From: Lyophyllum atratum
Taxonomy: Eukaryota; Basidiomycota; Agaricomycetes; Agaricales; Lyophyllaceae
Direction of reading: 5' to 3'
Assembly: GCA_014905825.1 (NCBI GenBank)
Contig: JACGCN010000012.1
Span: 310,001 to 374,000 of the forward strand
Length of the DNA: 64,000 nt
Part shown: piece after piece, positions 12,405 to 24,974 of the stretch
How the letters are laid out: the number at the start of each line of letters is the position of its first letter
Numbering within the stretch: position 1 is the first letter of the stretch
The notes under the pieces: generated by a model
Seen by the model: the letters and a program-made list of their open reading frames with translations, nothing else
Told to the model about the DNA's origin: nothing
The model's database searches: none
Translations under genes and position numbers: made by a program

Positions 12405-12629
12405 GAAGTAGTGGTGAGGTTGGGAAGGGAAAGGTGGCCGGGTTTGGAGGCCCAATCGATGTGGAACAAAAAGAGCAGAAATTGAAGTCCAGCCGGGCAT
12501 AACACCGTCCTTCATCTGCATATCACCAGAACAGCCTCTATCGTCCAACATCCCCGCACGCCCTCACCGGCTGCTCTCTATTTCGTTTTTTCATCACGAT
12601 TCCTGCCAACGCCCATCGCTATATCAGCC
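12405..12629. promoter_or_regulatory. Divergent promoter of LSM7 and importin beta
   Basis: Only 225 bp separate the two start codons, which point away from each other, so both promoters and both 5' UTRs must lie here. The side next to importin beta is pyrimidine-rich, as in many fungal promoters. No TATA box was seen for either gene. Confidence 0.6.
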
Positions 12630-15600
12630 ATGAATGCAACCGAACTCCTCACAAATACCCTCTCTGCAGGTACGCCACTGCCTCAGAGCGCGTCTCACCA
12701 CGCCCACAACCCTCATCGTCCTTTCTTTCTCCCCTGCAGATGCGAATACGCGCCAGGCTGCGACAGAACAGCTCGAAAATGCCGCACGAGACAACTACGT
12801 ACGCCTCATTTTTTCGTTGCCATTAACTCGACTTTCATTGCTCATCGACCGCATCTGCTTCCCACAACCATGTAGCCCGAGTACATGCTGATGCTTTCCT
12901 CAGTTCTTCTTGAGGAAAACAACCCGCTTCATGTCCGGAACGCAGCGGGTCTGGCCTTGAAGAATGCTTTGTCCGCCCGTGTAAGACTCGACTTTTTTAC
13001 ATCTTCTTTTCCTTTTCCAACATCCTTTCTTCGGTTTTGCTGCTATCTAGGACACTGCACGCCAGGCCGACTACTCGAATAGATGGCTCAGCCTCAACGT
13101 CGACACCAAGGCAAAGATTAAGAACGATGCCCTAGTCACTCTCGGCTCCGCGTCCCAGAAGGCCGGAAACTTCGCCTCCCAGGTCGTGGCTGCTATCGCC
13201 GCGGTCGAGCTCCCGCAAGGGCATTGGCCAGAGCTCATCGAACTCCTCCTAGGCTTCGTCAACAACCAACAAAACACTAATCTAAAAATCGCGACCCTCC
13301 AGACGATCGGCTTCATCTGCGAGACGATAGTGCGTGTTTTTGCATCATCCGTACCTAAATCTCTATTCCTGATCGATCTCATCAGAAACCTGAGATCTTG
13401 AGTCTCCGGTCTAACGAGATCTTGACTGCCGTCATTCATGGCGCCCGCAAAGAGGAGGAGTCGACGGACGTGCAGTTGGCGGCCATCCATGCGCTGTACA
13501 ACTCGCTGGAGTTCGTGCGTGAGAATTTCGAGCGCGAGGTATGTGCTCCCTTTCATGTTTTGGAGGTCTGGATCTAGAGCTATCTGTGCAGGGCGAACGA
13601 AACTACATCATGCAAGTCGTCTGCGAGGCTACGCAAAACCCGGCAGTGGCAGTTCAAGTCGGCGCCTTTGAGTGTCTAGTGCGCATCATGTCATTGTACT
13701 ATGATAAGATGGCGTTGTACATGGAGCAGGCACTCTTTGGGGTACGTGAAAACCGCATGATATGAGATATCTAGCTTAACGTTACGCCCACAGTTGACTG
13801 TCGTCGGTATGAAACACTCTGACGAGCGAGTTGCGCTCCAAGCCGTTGAGTTCTGGTCGACTGTATGCGAAGAGGAGGTGGAGTTAGCTATCGAGGCTCA
13901 AGAGGTGCGTACCTTATCTTGATTTCCCCTACACTCCCGACTAATAACCTCACACAGGCCCAAGAATATGGCGAACCTCCTGAAATTGAATCGAAACACT
14001 TTGCCAAGATCGCTCTTCCCGAAACCATCCCCGTCCTGCTCCTGCTTCTGACCAAGCAAGAAGAAGACGCAGACGAGGACGAGTGGAACGTCTCCATGGC
14101 CGCAGGTACCTGTCTCTCCCTCGTGGCCGGCGCTGTCCAAGACGCAATCGTCCCCGCCGTGATACCATTCATCGAGGCCCACATCAAAGCCGAAGACTGG
14201 CACCAGCGCGAAGCCGCCGTCATGACCTTCGGCTCCATCCTCGAAGGCCCGGACCCGTCCGTCCTTACGCCCCTCGTCAACCAGGCACTGCCCCTCCTCA
14301 TCGACATGATGACGGACGCCAACCCGCACGTCAAGGACACCACGGCCTGGACTCTCGGGCGCATCTGTGACCTCCTGATCGCGTGCATCAAGCCCGACGT
14401 GCACCTGCACCCGCTTATATCTGCGCTCGTGACGGGCCTCTCGGACTCGCCGCGTGTTGTTGCGAACTGCTGCTGGGCGCTTATGAACCTTGCGGACCAG
14501 CTTGGGCTGTACTATGAGGATGAGACTGATGCGCGCGTGACGTCGGGACCGTTGTCGCCTTACTATGAGGGCGTTGTGCAGGCGCTGCTGCGTGTGACGG
14601 AAAGGTGAGTTGGCAAACCTGTTGCGCTTGTCAGTGATGCTGATGCTCCCTGCGGCAGTGCGGGTAATGAGGCTAACTTCCGAACGGCTGCATACGAGGC
14701 TATCACGTCGTACCTCACACAGGCAACACCAGATGCTATTCCTGTGGTGCAGAACACCATCATCACCATTCTGCAGCGCATGGAGCAGCTTTTGGGCATG
14801 CAGGTGCGTTTGCGTGCTAGGCAGTCTTGTGTGTGGTGGCTGACGTCGTGGTAGAACCAAATCCTCGGTGTCGATGACCGCAACAACTGGAACGAGCTCC
14901 AGAGCAACTTCTGCGGTGTTGTTATTGTGAGTTTTATTTTAGTTGTCCCGAAGTATCATGATGCTGATACTGCTGTGCTTGTAGTGCGTCATCCGTAAAC
15001 TCAACGATGGCATTCAACCTCTGGCGGACCGCGTTATGACCCTCATCCTCCAGCTCATCCAGGCCGCAGGAAAAACCTCGACCGTCCTTGAGGACGCTTT
15101 CCTCGTTGTTGGATCGCTTGCATCTGGTAAGAAGCCAGATTTCCTCATCGTTCATATATACTCCTTTCCTAACAATACTTCTCCGCAGCGCTCGAGGCCA
15201 ACTTTGCGCCGTACATCCAAGCCTTCCTGCCGTACCTTTACCCGGCGCTTAAGGCACACGAGGACACGCAGCTCTGCACTGTAGCCGTAGGTATCATCGG
15301 TGACATCTCCCGCGCCCTCGGCGAGCAGAGCGCGCAATACGCGAACCCATTCATGACCGTCCTCTTCGAGAATTTGCAGAGCGACGTGCTGAACCGCAAC
15401 GTCAAGATCTCGATCCTGTCGTGCTTCGGTGATATCGCACTCGCTGTTGGCCCGGCGTTTGAGCCGTATCTCGATACGACGATGGGTGTGCTCCGCCAGG
15501 CGGGCGCAGTGGAACCGAACCCCGTATGTGCCGTTGGTCTGGCGTTCCGATGCATATGCTGATCTCGACCGTGTACCCTAGCTTGACTATGATCTTGTAG

Positions 15601-16049
15601 AATACGTTGGACAGCTCCGTGAAGGTATCTTAGAGGCATATACAGGTATTGTAACGGGTTTAAAGAAGACCGAAAAAGGTGTGTATTCGTGGTTTTTGCT
15701 TCGAACCCAAGCTGACGCGCTTCGTTCTAGTGGAGCTGCTCCTACCTCATTCGCAGCATATTTTGGAGCTCATTCAGCGGTGCCTCGCTGATGACGAGAG
15801 GACAGACGCTCTGGCGCGGTTGTCGTACGGCCTTTTGGGTGATCTCGCTGACTCGTTCCCCAACGGACAGCTCAAGCAGCTGCTGCTCAACAACTGGGTT
15901 GCTTCAGAGCTGCGATCCAAGCACCGCATGCCCCCTGAGACCAAGAAGACCATGCGCTGGGCCCGTGAGGTATGAAACTTCCCCCTACCTCTATTTTAGG
16001 TCTCGGCTGATTGGGCTATAAATAGATGGTGAAGACGGCAACGCAGTAG
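12630..16049 (+). CDS. KAP95: Importin subunit beta-1 (karyopherin beta)
   Basis: Nuclear import receptor that carries importin-alpha cargo through the pore and releases it on binding Ran-GTP. ATG 12630 begins [13 protein letters not shown], and the next exons give the importin-beta N-terminal segment (LENAARDNY, then [16 protein letters not shown] and SNRWLSL). HEAT repeats run through the whole protein. An acidic stretch ([19 protein letters not shown]) sits in the large exon at about 13959-14605, matching the acidic loop of HEAT repeat 8 that contacts importin alpha. Later exons include [17 protein letters not shown] and [20 protein letters not shown] segments. The last exon, 16026-16049, encodes MVKTATQ. 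About a dozen introns of 50-70 nt. Length, about 860 residues, fits the family. Confidence 0.95.
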
Positions 16050-17234
16050 ACAGTTATCGGACTGTTTCCTATCTCTTTTTTCTGTTCATTTCTTTCCTCT
16101 TTACAACGGTTTCACCTCCATCCATCCATTCTCCTACCTCTCTCTCGTGTCCCTCTCTCATACTCCCATCAATTTTTGCATGCAATTTACAATATCTCTC
16201 GCACACGTCCCACACTCGTCGATCGCCATCTGAAGGAAGGCACATTACACACCACGATTCTTGCATGCCATAGACGACGGTTTCTTATCTTTTTACGTTT
16301 TAGCAGTATTAGTAGTTTACTCTATCACCCCCCACCATCAGCCGACTCTCTCTACACCATTTCGGGTCAATGACAACGCCATTCCCATTTCCCCAGCTCC
16401 TCATTTTCTTTCCTTTTGTTGTCATTTTTGGTTTTCCCTCCTGCCATGAGCTTACAATACAGTCCGAGATCGCTCCAAAACCCCCTGTATCCTTTACCCT
16501 GACTGAAATCCTGATGACCCCTTCTTAATCGCCACTCCTTATAAGTGTCGTCAAAGTAAGTCTGAATAATTTTATGGCAATTCCCTTTGATAGTTCAAGT
16601 CGAGATCATGTCAGGACCTTCGAAGATGGAAAGTCGTAGAGAAGAACGGCTACGATTGCTATACATACGTATGTAAGAATGCATCACAGATGTCTCTATA
16701 GAAGATTATCGACAAATTCCTCGTGCGAAAGACCCATTGAAAAGCTCTGAAAAAACACGACATCAAGTTCAGCCGTTCAACCAGGGGGTTTTATAACATG
16801 CGCAAGTGCTAAACACCGTACTCCAGCCAACTAACTCTAGGCCTCCAATAGCTAGCATTCCGAAGAAATTAGAACGGACCATCCGGGACTTGCAAAATTT
16901 TGAGGCAGAGCACCGTGCTCCTCAACAAGGAATGGTATCGTCAAGACATTTACTCGTAAGACGATGTCCCGAAGACCGACTAAAAGCATAGAGTTGTCTT
17001 TTGGAGGGAAGACATCAATTATTGCCAAGCACATCCTAGAAGTCCCATGTCACAATTGCTAACCATTGCCGATTTCTCAGCCAATTCCCCCCGCCAGACC
17101 CGTTCGCGTCATCCATACCTGGCCATATATGGAACAAGCTATCACTGGAAGTAACAGATTGGGATACCAAATCACCAAACTATAGGTAGGTGAAAGGTAC
17201 TCCGGATATGAGAGGATTGACCTCAGTAATAGAT
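16050..17234. other. Intergenic, nothing recognised
   Basis: The first 400 bp are pyrimidine-rich and probably the 3' UTR and downstream flank of importin beta. A 61-codon open frame at 16806-16991 has no resemblance I can name. No repeat or RNA gene seen. Confidence 0.5.
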
Positions 17235-19170
17235 TCAGGTAACAGGTAATCTGGCAGCGGTGCCGATGGGAGGATGAGTAACCTGCACAGATTTAACATC
17301 CGCTTTGGCGTGCTGGACATGACAATCTTTCAAGGCTCGTTCAGCTGCAACTCGGACCTAGAAATCGTGTTCATGAATCAACCATCTTGAACGAGTGAAA
17401 CGCGTTGCAAGAAAGACTGACGTCTTCCGCGTGTATCTCTTCAACTTTATCCCAAAGACGACATTTTTTGGAGCTTTTGCTTATTGCCTCCGTGGACTAG
17501 AACGTATTTAAATTCAGGGATATTCGGTTGAAGAGAAGAAATAGGAAACAAACTGCGTCAAAATGATCGTAACCTTTGACAACCTGTCGGCAGATATAAC
17601 ACGAAAATGTGCCACAACCGGAGTAGGGGCACATCATTTTATTGCACTTGAAGCCCCGGTCAGACCAGTATGAGGGCTGCCGTCATGACATACTTACCCC
17701 AGACTCCTTGATAAACGCTAAGACAGAGAGGTTAAGTCGAAACGTTCGCATATGGATAGATTGGAATTACGAACGCTTCTTACATCCGGGACAACGTCGT
17801 ACCAGTGCGCCACCTATGGAACCACGTTAGAAAGATCCATACACAGTCTTAAGAGGCATAAGATGCACTCATTGCTTCATCAACGTGATGTTTCCCTTTC
17901 TCTGTATTGACTACAGGCGGAATTGCGTCAATGGTAAGTTCCTCTGGCCAAGTTGAAAACACACCTGCGCATACTTTTGGACGGTGATCCTACAGCGGAA
18001 AATAGGGGATTTAACTCATCGCATAGGTGTATGCAAGAGCTGATAGACGTACTAATTTCTTGCACCATCGACAACTTTTAACGCCACACACGTTCTTGTT
18101 TCTGCACATCAGAATCTCTCCGGGGTCATCTTCGATGATACATCCCCAGTCACAAAACGGACAACACTGCAAATTCTCCAATCTCGCGGCGTCTAAGTCT
18201 TGCCGTTGTTTAACGCGCTCCCAGAGTTCCATTGTCTGTGGAGACAGGACACGGCGTAGCTGGGAGGGCAATATTTCGGCAGTGCATCCCGATTGATCCA
18301 CGCATCGGATATCTGGATTCTGTGCACCCAGAAGGATGGACGCATGGCTGTTCATGCAACCACTGCAGAACAGATGAGTCTCGACACATTGTACCATCTC
18401 TTCCTACATATGCTGTTATTCAAAGACGCTCCTTGGACGTGGAAAGAGGACTCACGAATGGGTAGGTTGCGAAACAACAACCACACTCAATCGCGTCCCT
18501 GAAGTCTCCCTGGTTCATGTTCTCCAGAATCTCGCTGTCTTCGATTGTGTCGGGGAGTGAGGTGAGGGGAGTGAGGAAAAACTCGTCTAGAGCGTGCTCT
18601 ATGACCGCTTCTACGCGTCTCGAGACGGCATCCTTAACAATGACATGCAGGTGAATAGGGTCCGCGTCAGGAATTATTTCGAGTATGCGTTGCGTGTATT
18701 CGTCAACTTTCTGGGAGGAAGTGTGGGGCTCAATGGGTTTGGGTTTTGGTTTCACTAGGTGTTTCCACCTAGAAGCTCTGAGCATTTCGACTGCTAAACA
18801 GAGGAGCAGCACCGAGACAGCGAATAAGAACCGTCTGTCATCAACGGTAAGATGTTTGTCGTATATGATGGTCGCAAATAACACTCACTGGAAGGTATCG
18901 AAGATTTTGAGCATCCTGTAGACTCAGTCGGGTATTTGATAACAAGGTGCTAACGGCAGTGGAGGCTGTGATCCAGCCGACGCACTCGGTGAGACCTAAT
19001 TGAAACAGAGGCAAAGCGAAACAAGTGGGCTCGCCCCTAACTTTCAAATCCAAATGGGATGAAGGCGGCAACCCATCGGCGTTAGCCCCCAGGTCTCGAT
19101 CTAGTTCATGAGCATCTCGGAGATTCTTTAACCATCCACCACTTGTCGGCATCGCAACTTTACTTCCCAA
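17235..19170 (-). CDS. RNF216/Triad3-like RBR E3 ubiquitin ligase, copy 1
   Basis: RING-IBR-RING ligase, a class that takes ubiquitin from an E2 onto a RING2 cysteine before passing it to substrate. The central exons read ECGCCFATYPF then EMVQCVETHLFC and CSGCM (RING1, about 18350-18500), CPFCDWGCII with later C-x2-C pairs (IBR, about 18040-18160), and CNKMMCPYSGCGTFSCYIC then GYDHF (RING2, about 17560-17640). The Cys after NKM is the likely catalytic one. Next comes CRLWDKVEEIHAEDV, matching the RNF216 segment after RING2, and the frame stops at TGA 17235-17237. The 5' part is uncertain: the open frame starting at 19170 joins the next exon only with a phase problem near 18780-18900, so this copy may be damaged or wrongly started. 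Unlike copy 2 it lacks a Pro/Gln-rich tail. Confidence 0.72.
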
Positions 19171-20506
19171 GCCTTAGGCGCCTAGGCGTCCGAGCTTGTC
19201 AACCTGAACCGCGTCCATGACGTTGCTGCTGATCATCAAATAACGCGCCCCCTGACGTGCCAATGTCTCATTCTGTCGAATGATTTATAAATAGAACATA
19301 CGCCACGGTTAGTTCAACTTCGAGAACCTGAAAGGTTCGCATTAGTGGCATACCTTTTCCCCCTCATCGTCCCCACATCTCCGCGTTCCTCTCCTGCGCA
19401 AGAAACTTATTAGACAGAACTTGGCCGGACTGGTCCACTGAACAAGGCGTGTAGCGGCGGTCTTCCGGCTCTTGCCCACCTTCCTACGGGATCCTCCAGC
19501 GACGCCCCATCTCGACACGATGCAGGAGCCGGCCGCGGGTTTTGGTGGCGTGCAAAGAGCTTCAGAGTAGCTTCGGTTGCACAGCAGGCGCATAGGAAGA
19601 AGCATTCACACATCTTCCGGTACGTACGACGCCCCATATAACCCATCACCTCTTTGAGCTCTGAATTTGAAAACAGAAGACGTCAGGATCCCTTGCGCAC
19701 CAACCAGATAGTAAGATGTCAAGATTCAACCTTCCTCCACCTCAGAGCCGATTAGGCCGTTTCACTGATCTCTTGTTGAAAAGACGTCCTTCATATGTAC
19801 TGTCCACAATGACGCTCTCGGACGCAGGCCGTAAGTTCGTGCTCATACGAGTGTGTCAGGGTAGAGGTGACCGGCCGCTGGTCCAGCAACTACCTCCGTA
19901 GGTCCTCGCATTTCGCTGACTGTGCTTCCTTGAGAATTGGTGCTTTATCGTTACATTCTGCTGGTGGGTACTAGAGCTCGGACGGCTCGGCAATACTCGA
20001 GTGTGATCTTCTGTAGTGCATCCCTATACGCTGTGAATGTCACGCCACTCTTTTGGCAGGTAAGTGAACGCCGACGAACTTGCGTGCTAGATCCGGAGCT
20101 AGGCTACTTGCCATAAGTTTCCTTTAGCCTCTCGCGTTGCTGGGAGTTTGTCTTTGTCCAAAATTTCGATCTCAGGCGCGTTACTGGACGCTGTTGAAGG
20201 CTAAGAAGCTGCGTCGTCCTTGGTTGCAACAAGAGCATCATCATTCTTCAGAGGCCGAGGTGAATATGTATATAGCTGCAATCACATCATTTGCTAGGCA
20301 ACTTCATTCAAGTACCCGGCGAGCAATGAACTTACTCGGACTACAAAACATTCACTGGAGCATGACGAAAGTCGAGCTATTCTTCGGAGATGGCTTGATT
20401 AAATTCAAAGACGGATAGGATATCGAAGTCTATGAAAGCTATGTGAGTACTTAGTTGTCCATAGGTAGTGGAAGAGGGTCTCTTCGAGCCCATCGAGAAG
20501 CAAAGG
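19171..20506. other. No confident gene
   Basis: Open frames at 19716-19901 and 20137-20418 on the plus strand could be exons of a small gene, the first starting MSRFNLPPPQSRLGRF, but I found no join that makes a recognisable protein. Nothing else stands out. Confidence 0.35.
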
Positions 20507-21269
20507 TTATAAAGCGAAAGGATATTCTTGGTCAAATTGCTCTTTGTCCATAGTTCTTGCGTGAGTGGTGATGAATTCAGTCAGCTCATTGTTGAGCTCT
20601 GAAGCAGCCGTCAGGTGTTGTGCAGTAAGTGCGAAAAGTAGACACACCATCTAAAGTCATGGGTCGTGTACATTGCATGGAGAAGTGATCCGAATGCTCA
20701 TGTAAAATTACGAGAGACGATGGTAGAGGCGTTCCTAGGCCAGAGTGCAGCTTAAGTCTGTCAAGTCAAGTTGACCAATGAGTGCGCGGTGTCACCTTCC
20801 GGTATCACAGAGATAATAATGTTCGCGCCACGGAAGTTTCGCACCACTTCCTGGAATGTAGGCGAAAGAGGTTCGCGTAAAGAACAGCCGTTAGGTCCTA
20901 GAGTGAACCAAATAAATAAAATTCAACGAAACCATGGCATAGGGCTACTCGAGCAGCAGAAGACCACACACCAATAAAATTGTCCCCTTCCGCAGGCAAG
21001 ACGTTCCCGTCCTGCAGTTTGAGATCGTAGCTAAATCTCTTGAGCTTCAGCTGTGTTGCATAGTCGCGTAGCTTGACGTTACGCCCTGACTGCACGCGTG
21101 CCAGGTCAACGGGTACCTTGTCAGTGTACCTTCCTATCAATGGCCGTGATGGGGTGGCTTTTGTGGCGAAACCACGCGTTGAGCCAAAGAGTGGACGAGA
21201 TGCGAGCAAACGAGCGACCATTGAGTTATGGGAGAGTGTCGGAATTCGGAGGCGCAATTTGTGCCACAA
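20507..21269 (-). CDS. Tse2-type ADP-ribosyltransferase-fold protein
   Basis: Fungal member of the family related to the bacterial type VI effector Tse2, which has an ADP-ribosyltransferase-like fold. Four exons join in frame: 21269-20972, 20897-20796, 20734-20648 and 20598-20507, giving 192 codons from ATG 21269 or 176 from ATG 21221. The diagnostic parts are a Pro-Asn-Gly motif followed by a Ser and a basic residue at the exon 1/2 border, a PEGT..LP turn at the exon 2/3 border, and a HEHSDHFS block in exon 3. From the second ATG the N terminus is rich in Arg, Leu, Ser and Ala without acidic residues, like a mitochondrial presequence. All splice sites are GT..AG and no stop or frameshift interrupts it. 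Activity, target and toxicity in the fungus are unknown; no neighbouring immunity gene is recognised. Confidence 0.78.
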
Positions 21270-22370
21270 AAATTATGTAATCCGGGGCCATTGGTATCGA
21301 CGACAAATCGACGACCTTAACTATGTTCATCCTCTCGGCTAGAGACGGTGAAGCTCACGAAGGAATCACCGGTATATCCTTGGAAATTCACGCTCATATA
21401 CAAAGCTTCATCGAACCTTCCGATATAATTTCTCTCCGGCAGGTGGGCTTTGGAAAAAGAGTTGCAGTAACACTGGCACGAGCTCACTGATAGTTACATG
21501 GCAGACCTGTAGATATTTATACGATGCTACGCACCAGCGAGAAGTTTGGAAGAGTGTTCTCCGCCGCGTCTGCATATCCCAAGGCTTATTCATGCCATCC
21601 TTTCCAATGGAGCAGATGTCTATGGAGGAACTCGAAAACGCGGCGCTTGGACCTCTACGTTTTTCTTCTATGCTTACGAGCCGAAACCCGGATAGTCTCC
21701 CCAAACCACATAAGACGCGCATCATCGAGTTTCGTTCTGCTACGGCTGGGAAGTTTGGAGAATTCCAGCGTTTCGACTTCATTCCTGGAGGACGATACTT
21801 GATCACTCAGTGTGACCATGCTCTATTATTCTGGGATCTGGGTGCTAATATCAGCGTCAACCGCACACTCCCGCTAAATCCTATTGCATCCCTGCCCATA
21901 GATACAGCATTTAAGGTCTCAGGTTTTGGGTGCGGACCCACTACGGACGGCTTGGGTATCCTGCTATTCGTGGTTAAAGACCCTACTACGGCCTATCAGT
22001 ACGGTATCCCGGTATTTATCTGGTGATGATTGACCTAAATTTGCGTAGGCGAACCTCAGATGTCTCCGTGCATGTCATTCATCCCTTGTCCTCAAACCCA
22101 GAATTTGTACACGTGGCGTCTCTCAATGGTATACGCTTTCGGCAACTACGTTGGGCATGGACCGACAGTCTATTTGTTTTCTCAACTTATCCTTCGGGCT
22201 ATGTAACGGTTTGGAATTTCAAGGACGATTCTATCCTTAGCTGGGACCACAAGTTTCCCCAAGTTTTTGATGTTGGTTGATATATTGCTCGCACAATGGA
22301 GACCTCAGCTTACGCCCCCCATTCAGATTGCGGTTTGCGAAGGACACATAATTATATACCAGCCAGACAG

Positions 22371-22379
22371 CTTTTCCCT
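22371..22379 (+). repeat. Target-site duplication, left copy
   Basis: CTTTTCCCT directly before the transposon's left end. An identical 9-mer stands at 25730-25738. Flanking bases differ, so the duplication is exactly 9 bp, the size usual for Mutator-like elements. Confidence 0.92.
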
Positions 22380-22402
22380 GGAATTAGGACTTGGACAGAG
22401 AT
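22380..22402 (+). repeat. MULE terminal inverted repeat, left
   Basis: 23 bp: GGA, five unmatched bases, then the 15-bp core GACTTGGACAGAGAT. Pairs with 25707-25729. Confidence 0.88.
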
Positions 22403-22559
22403 GTTCGGACTTAGAATAATCACGTGACCACGTCGCGTCGCGTCGCGATATATCTCGACGTTCTCTGTGCTTCTGTAACCCTGTCTTTCATCTCTGTTCA
22501 CCAAGTCCGTTCTGTGTTCAACATCTCTGTTCTCAGCCCAAGATCACTGTGCACTTGAT

Positions 22560-24974
22560 ATGTCTACAACCGTCTCCAACAACAAACTTTTCAAAATTGC
22601 CGAAGCAGAGCTCAAGTTGGCACCAGCCCCACGGAAAGCTAATTCTAATCAGAAAACAACAATTCCGGCTGCATTAGACCTCACTGATGAATCTCGCGAA
22701 ATTATGCAAGCTCATATTGACCTTCTTGGTCTCGATAAGCACCTTTTTGAGCACACAATAGAGAAACAGAGTAATTGTGCCGAGAAAAGTGTTACATATA
22801 TCACTGATAGGCTTTCTCACATAGATCAAGCCTTCGAGATGCTCGTCCAGCTTGGCCTGCATATCCCAAATGAGATTGAACGCGATGTCCGATCAAAATA
22901 TTCCATTCGCACCAGCTCACCTAGCACAGTTCATGCCAAGCTTATGCCCCCGGTCAAAGGCCAGAAAGGGCGACCATTTACGCGATGGGTCAGAATCTAC
23001 CAATGTCTATGTGGCTCTGACTCTCTTGGCAAGCAACGGCGCTTAATTCCTTGGAAGGACATCTCTTGCTGTTGCTGGATACGGATGGTAACAACTCACG
23101 ATGACGCAAATGGTCCGTCCATTTTGCACTGATTCGCATATATGCGCATTTATGGACCCATTTCTCCAGATGGTCGTCTAATCGCGATTGATGAGATATC
23201 TGGGATAATTGACCATTCTGGCGCATGCGACGAAGTTCAAGAAATGGAACGTGATCCTTCGATTGGCCTGCATCCGGAGCTACGAAACTACGCCCTGTCC
23301 CTGTTGCGGGACAACATCCCTCTCACACAGCTTCAGCAGCTCTGCAAGAAATGGGCTATGTCTCGATGGAATAGCTGTACTGGTGACAATCATTCCCGTT
23401 TTCACCTCAATGAACACGATGCCTCTTCTCTTTATCGGACTCTTGCACAAGAACGAGGGATTCCTCAGAGTACTGCAGCCGAGGCGAACCTTGATCTCTG
23501 GTTTGGTTCTCACAGTTCAGCAGCTTCTGATTCTCGCGCGCAGCTATCTCCGTCCATGCTATATTATCAGGCTTGTCGTGATGATAACGAGCGTCTAGTT
23601 CTGGTCATTGCCACGCCGGAGATGAAGAAAGCTGCGTGGCAGTATGGCGATGGAAACCACATCTTTCTTGACTTGACCTTCGGGTTTTGCTCCGCTCGCG
23701 CAAATTTGCTGATTCTCATGACCCTCGACGAGAAGAAAAAAGGCATTCCCATCGGACTTATTGTATTCACGGCCAAACCGACAGCCAAGGCAACACACGC
23801 CGATTACGATACAAAACTGGTCAAATTTCTTTTGCAGAAGTGGCGAGATGGCATGGGAACAAATGGCTCAGGGTCAGCTTTCCGCGCATCTTTCGAGCCG
23901 AGGGTGGCAACAACGGACAACGATACTCGGGAGCGGAATGCTCTGCAAGATATCTGGCCGAACATTCATCTCCTTCTCTGCATCTTTCACGTGTGGCAGT
24001 GTTGGAAGAACGGACTGAACAAGCACCTTCAGGGGATTCCGAAAGGCGATGAGCGGAATCACACACGTCGACGTCTGGCCAAGCTATTGATGCGACTTCT
24101 CAAGGACATCACGGACTACTCGGAGGCCGTAACGGTATTCAACGCTGAGATCAGCCACTTCAAGGCCCTCGGTCAGAAATCGGACAAGATCTCGCAAAGT
24201 CAGTCTAAGGGCGCCCTAGTGTTCTTGAACTATCTTGGCAGTTACCTTCAAGTTCGATCCTTCTGGCGTGCTTGGTCTAAAGCTGGGGTGATCGAAGTTG
24301 CGAAGGAACTGGGTATATCACCCGATTCGGTCCCACGTACCAACAATCACCTCGAGTCGTTCAACGGCAGGATCAAGAATAAATACTTCGATGCCTATAC
24401 TCATGCAGGACGACTGCCCCGTCTCGATCTCTGGGTCCATCTTGTCATCATGCGGGTCATTCCGGATTTCTTCGCTGAACTCAAGGATCGTCGTGCACAA
24501 CGCAAGTATCTCACGGCTATGCGTCGAGCCCCGACATATCTACAAGGACTCACTCCAATGCGTACACCATTACCACCATCTCTTCTCAGCCCTGACACCT
24601 CATTAAAGGACATTGAGAGCGACGCGGCAGGACTACAGGAGATGATTGAGGATATGGTTGATGACGACGGAGACGAATCGGACTCAGACGCAGCAACTAT
24701 CGATCATGATCGTGTCGAAGGCTTCTCGCTTGAATTAGATGCTGATGGAGAAGGATGTTCCTTTGTTGATCGAGGAGAAGCAGAGATGGACCTCGAAGAA
24801 GCGGATGAAGATGTCGAAGAAGCCAAGGAAGGACAGCGCTTCGAAATCTTGGGACATGGTGAGCATTCAATAGATATTGGTTATGAGGCTGAAGCTTTTG
24901 ACGACATCATCAGGCAGTCGTATTGGTACACCTTCCAATTCGGAGGACTCGATGCTTTGGGACAATGCGATTGA
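22560..24974 (+). pseudogene. MULE transposase with one in-frame stop
   Basis: Transposase of the Mutator-like superfamily, which cuts and pastes the element with a DDE-type RNase H fold. A single frame runs from ATG 22560 to the stop at 24972-24974, about 804 codons, broken only by TGA at 23130-23132. No good intron removes that stop. The N-terminal part contains a Cys-rich patch before the stop (CLCG ... CCCW). Catalytic residues by pattern: Asp at 23670-23672 in FLDLTFGF, Asp at 23916-23918 in ATTDND, followed by CIFHVWQCW as in MULE transposases, and Glu at 24354-24356 in NNHLESFNGRI. The C terminus is acidic. A further open frame (24877-25449), one phase over, probably encodes the original C-terminal extension. 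The gene lies wholly within the element. Confidence 0.82.

Noticed and set aside
13898..14860. 320-codon minus-strand open frame
   Set aside because: It lies opposite importin-beta exons and has Arg/His-rich shadow composition without any motif.
20761..20795. TGA at 20761 as the end of the Tse2-like gene
   Set aside because: The stop lies in an intron: the GT at 20795 and the AG before 20734 restore frame and join two further exons with family motifs.
23088..23170. Possible intron that would remove the transposase stop
   Set aside because: The only GT..AG pair available changes phase and leads to a stop within a few codons.
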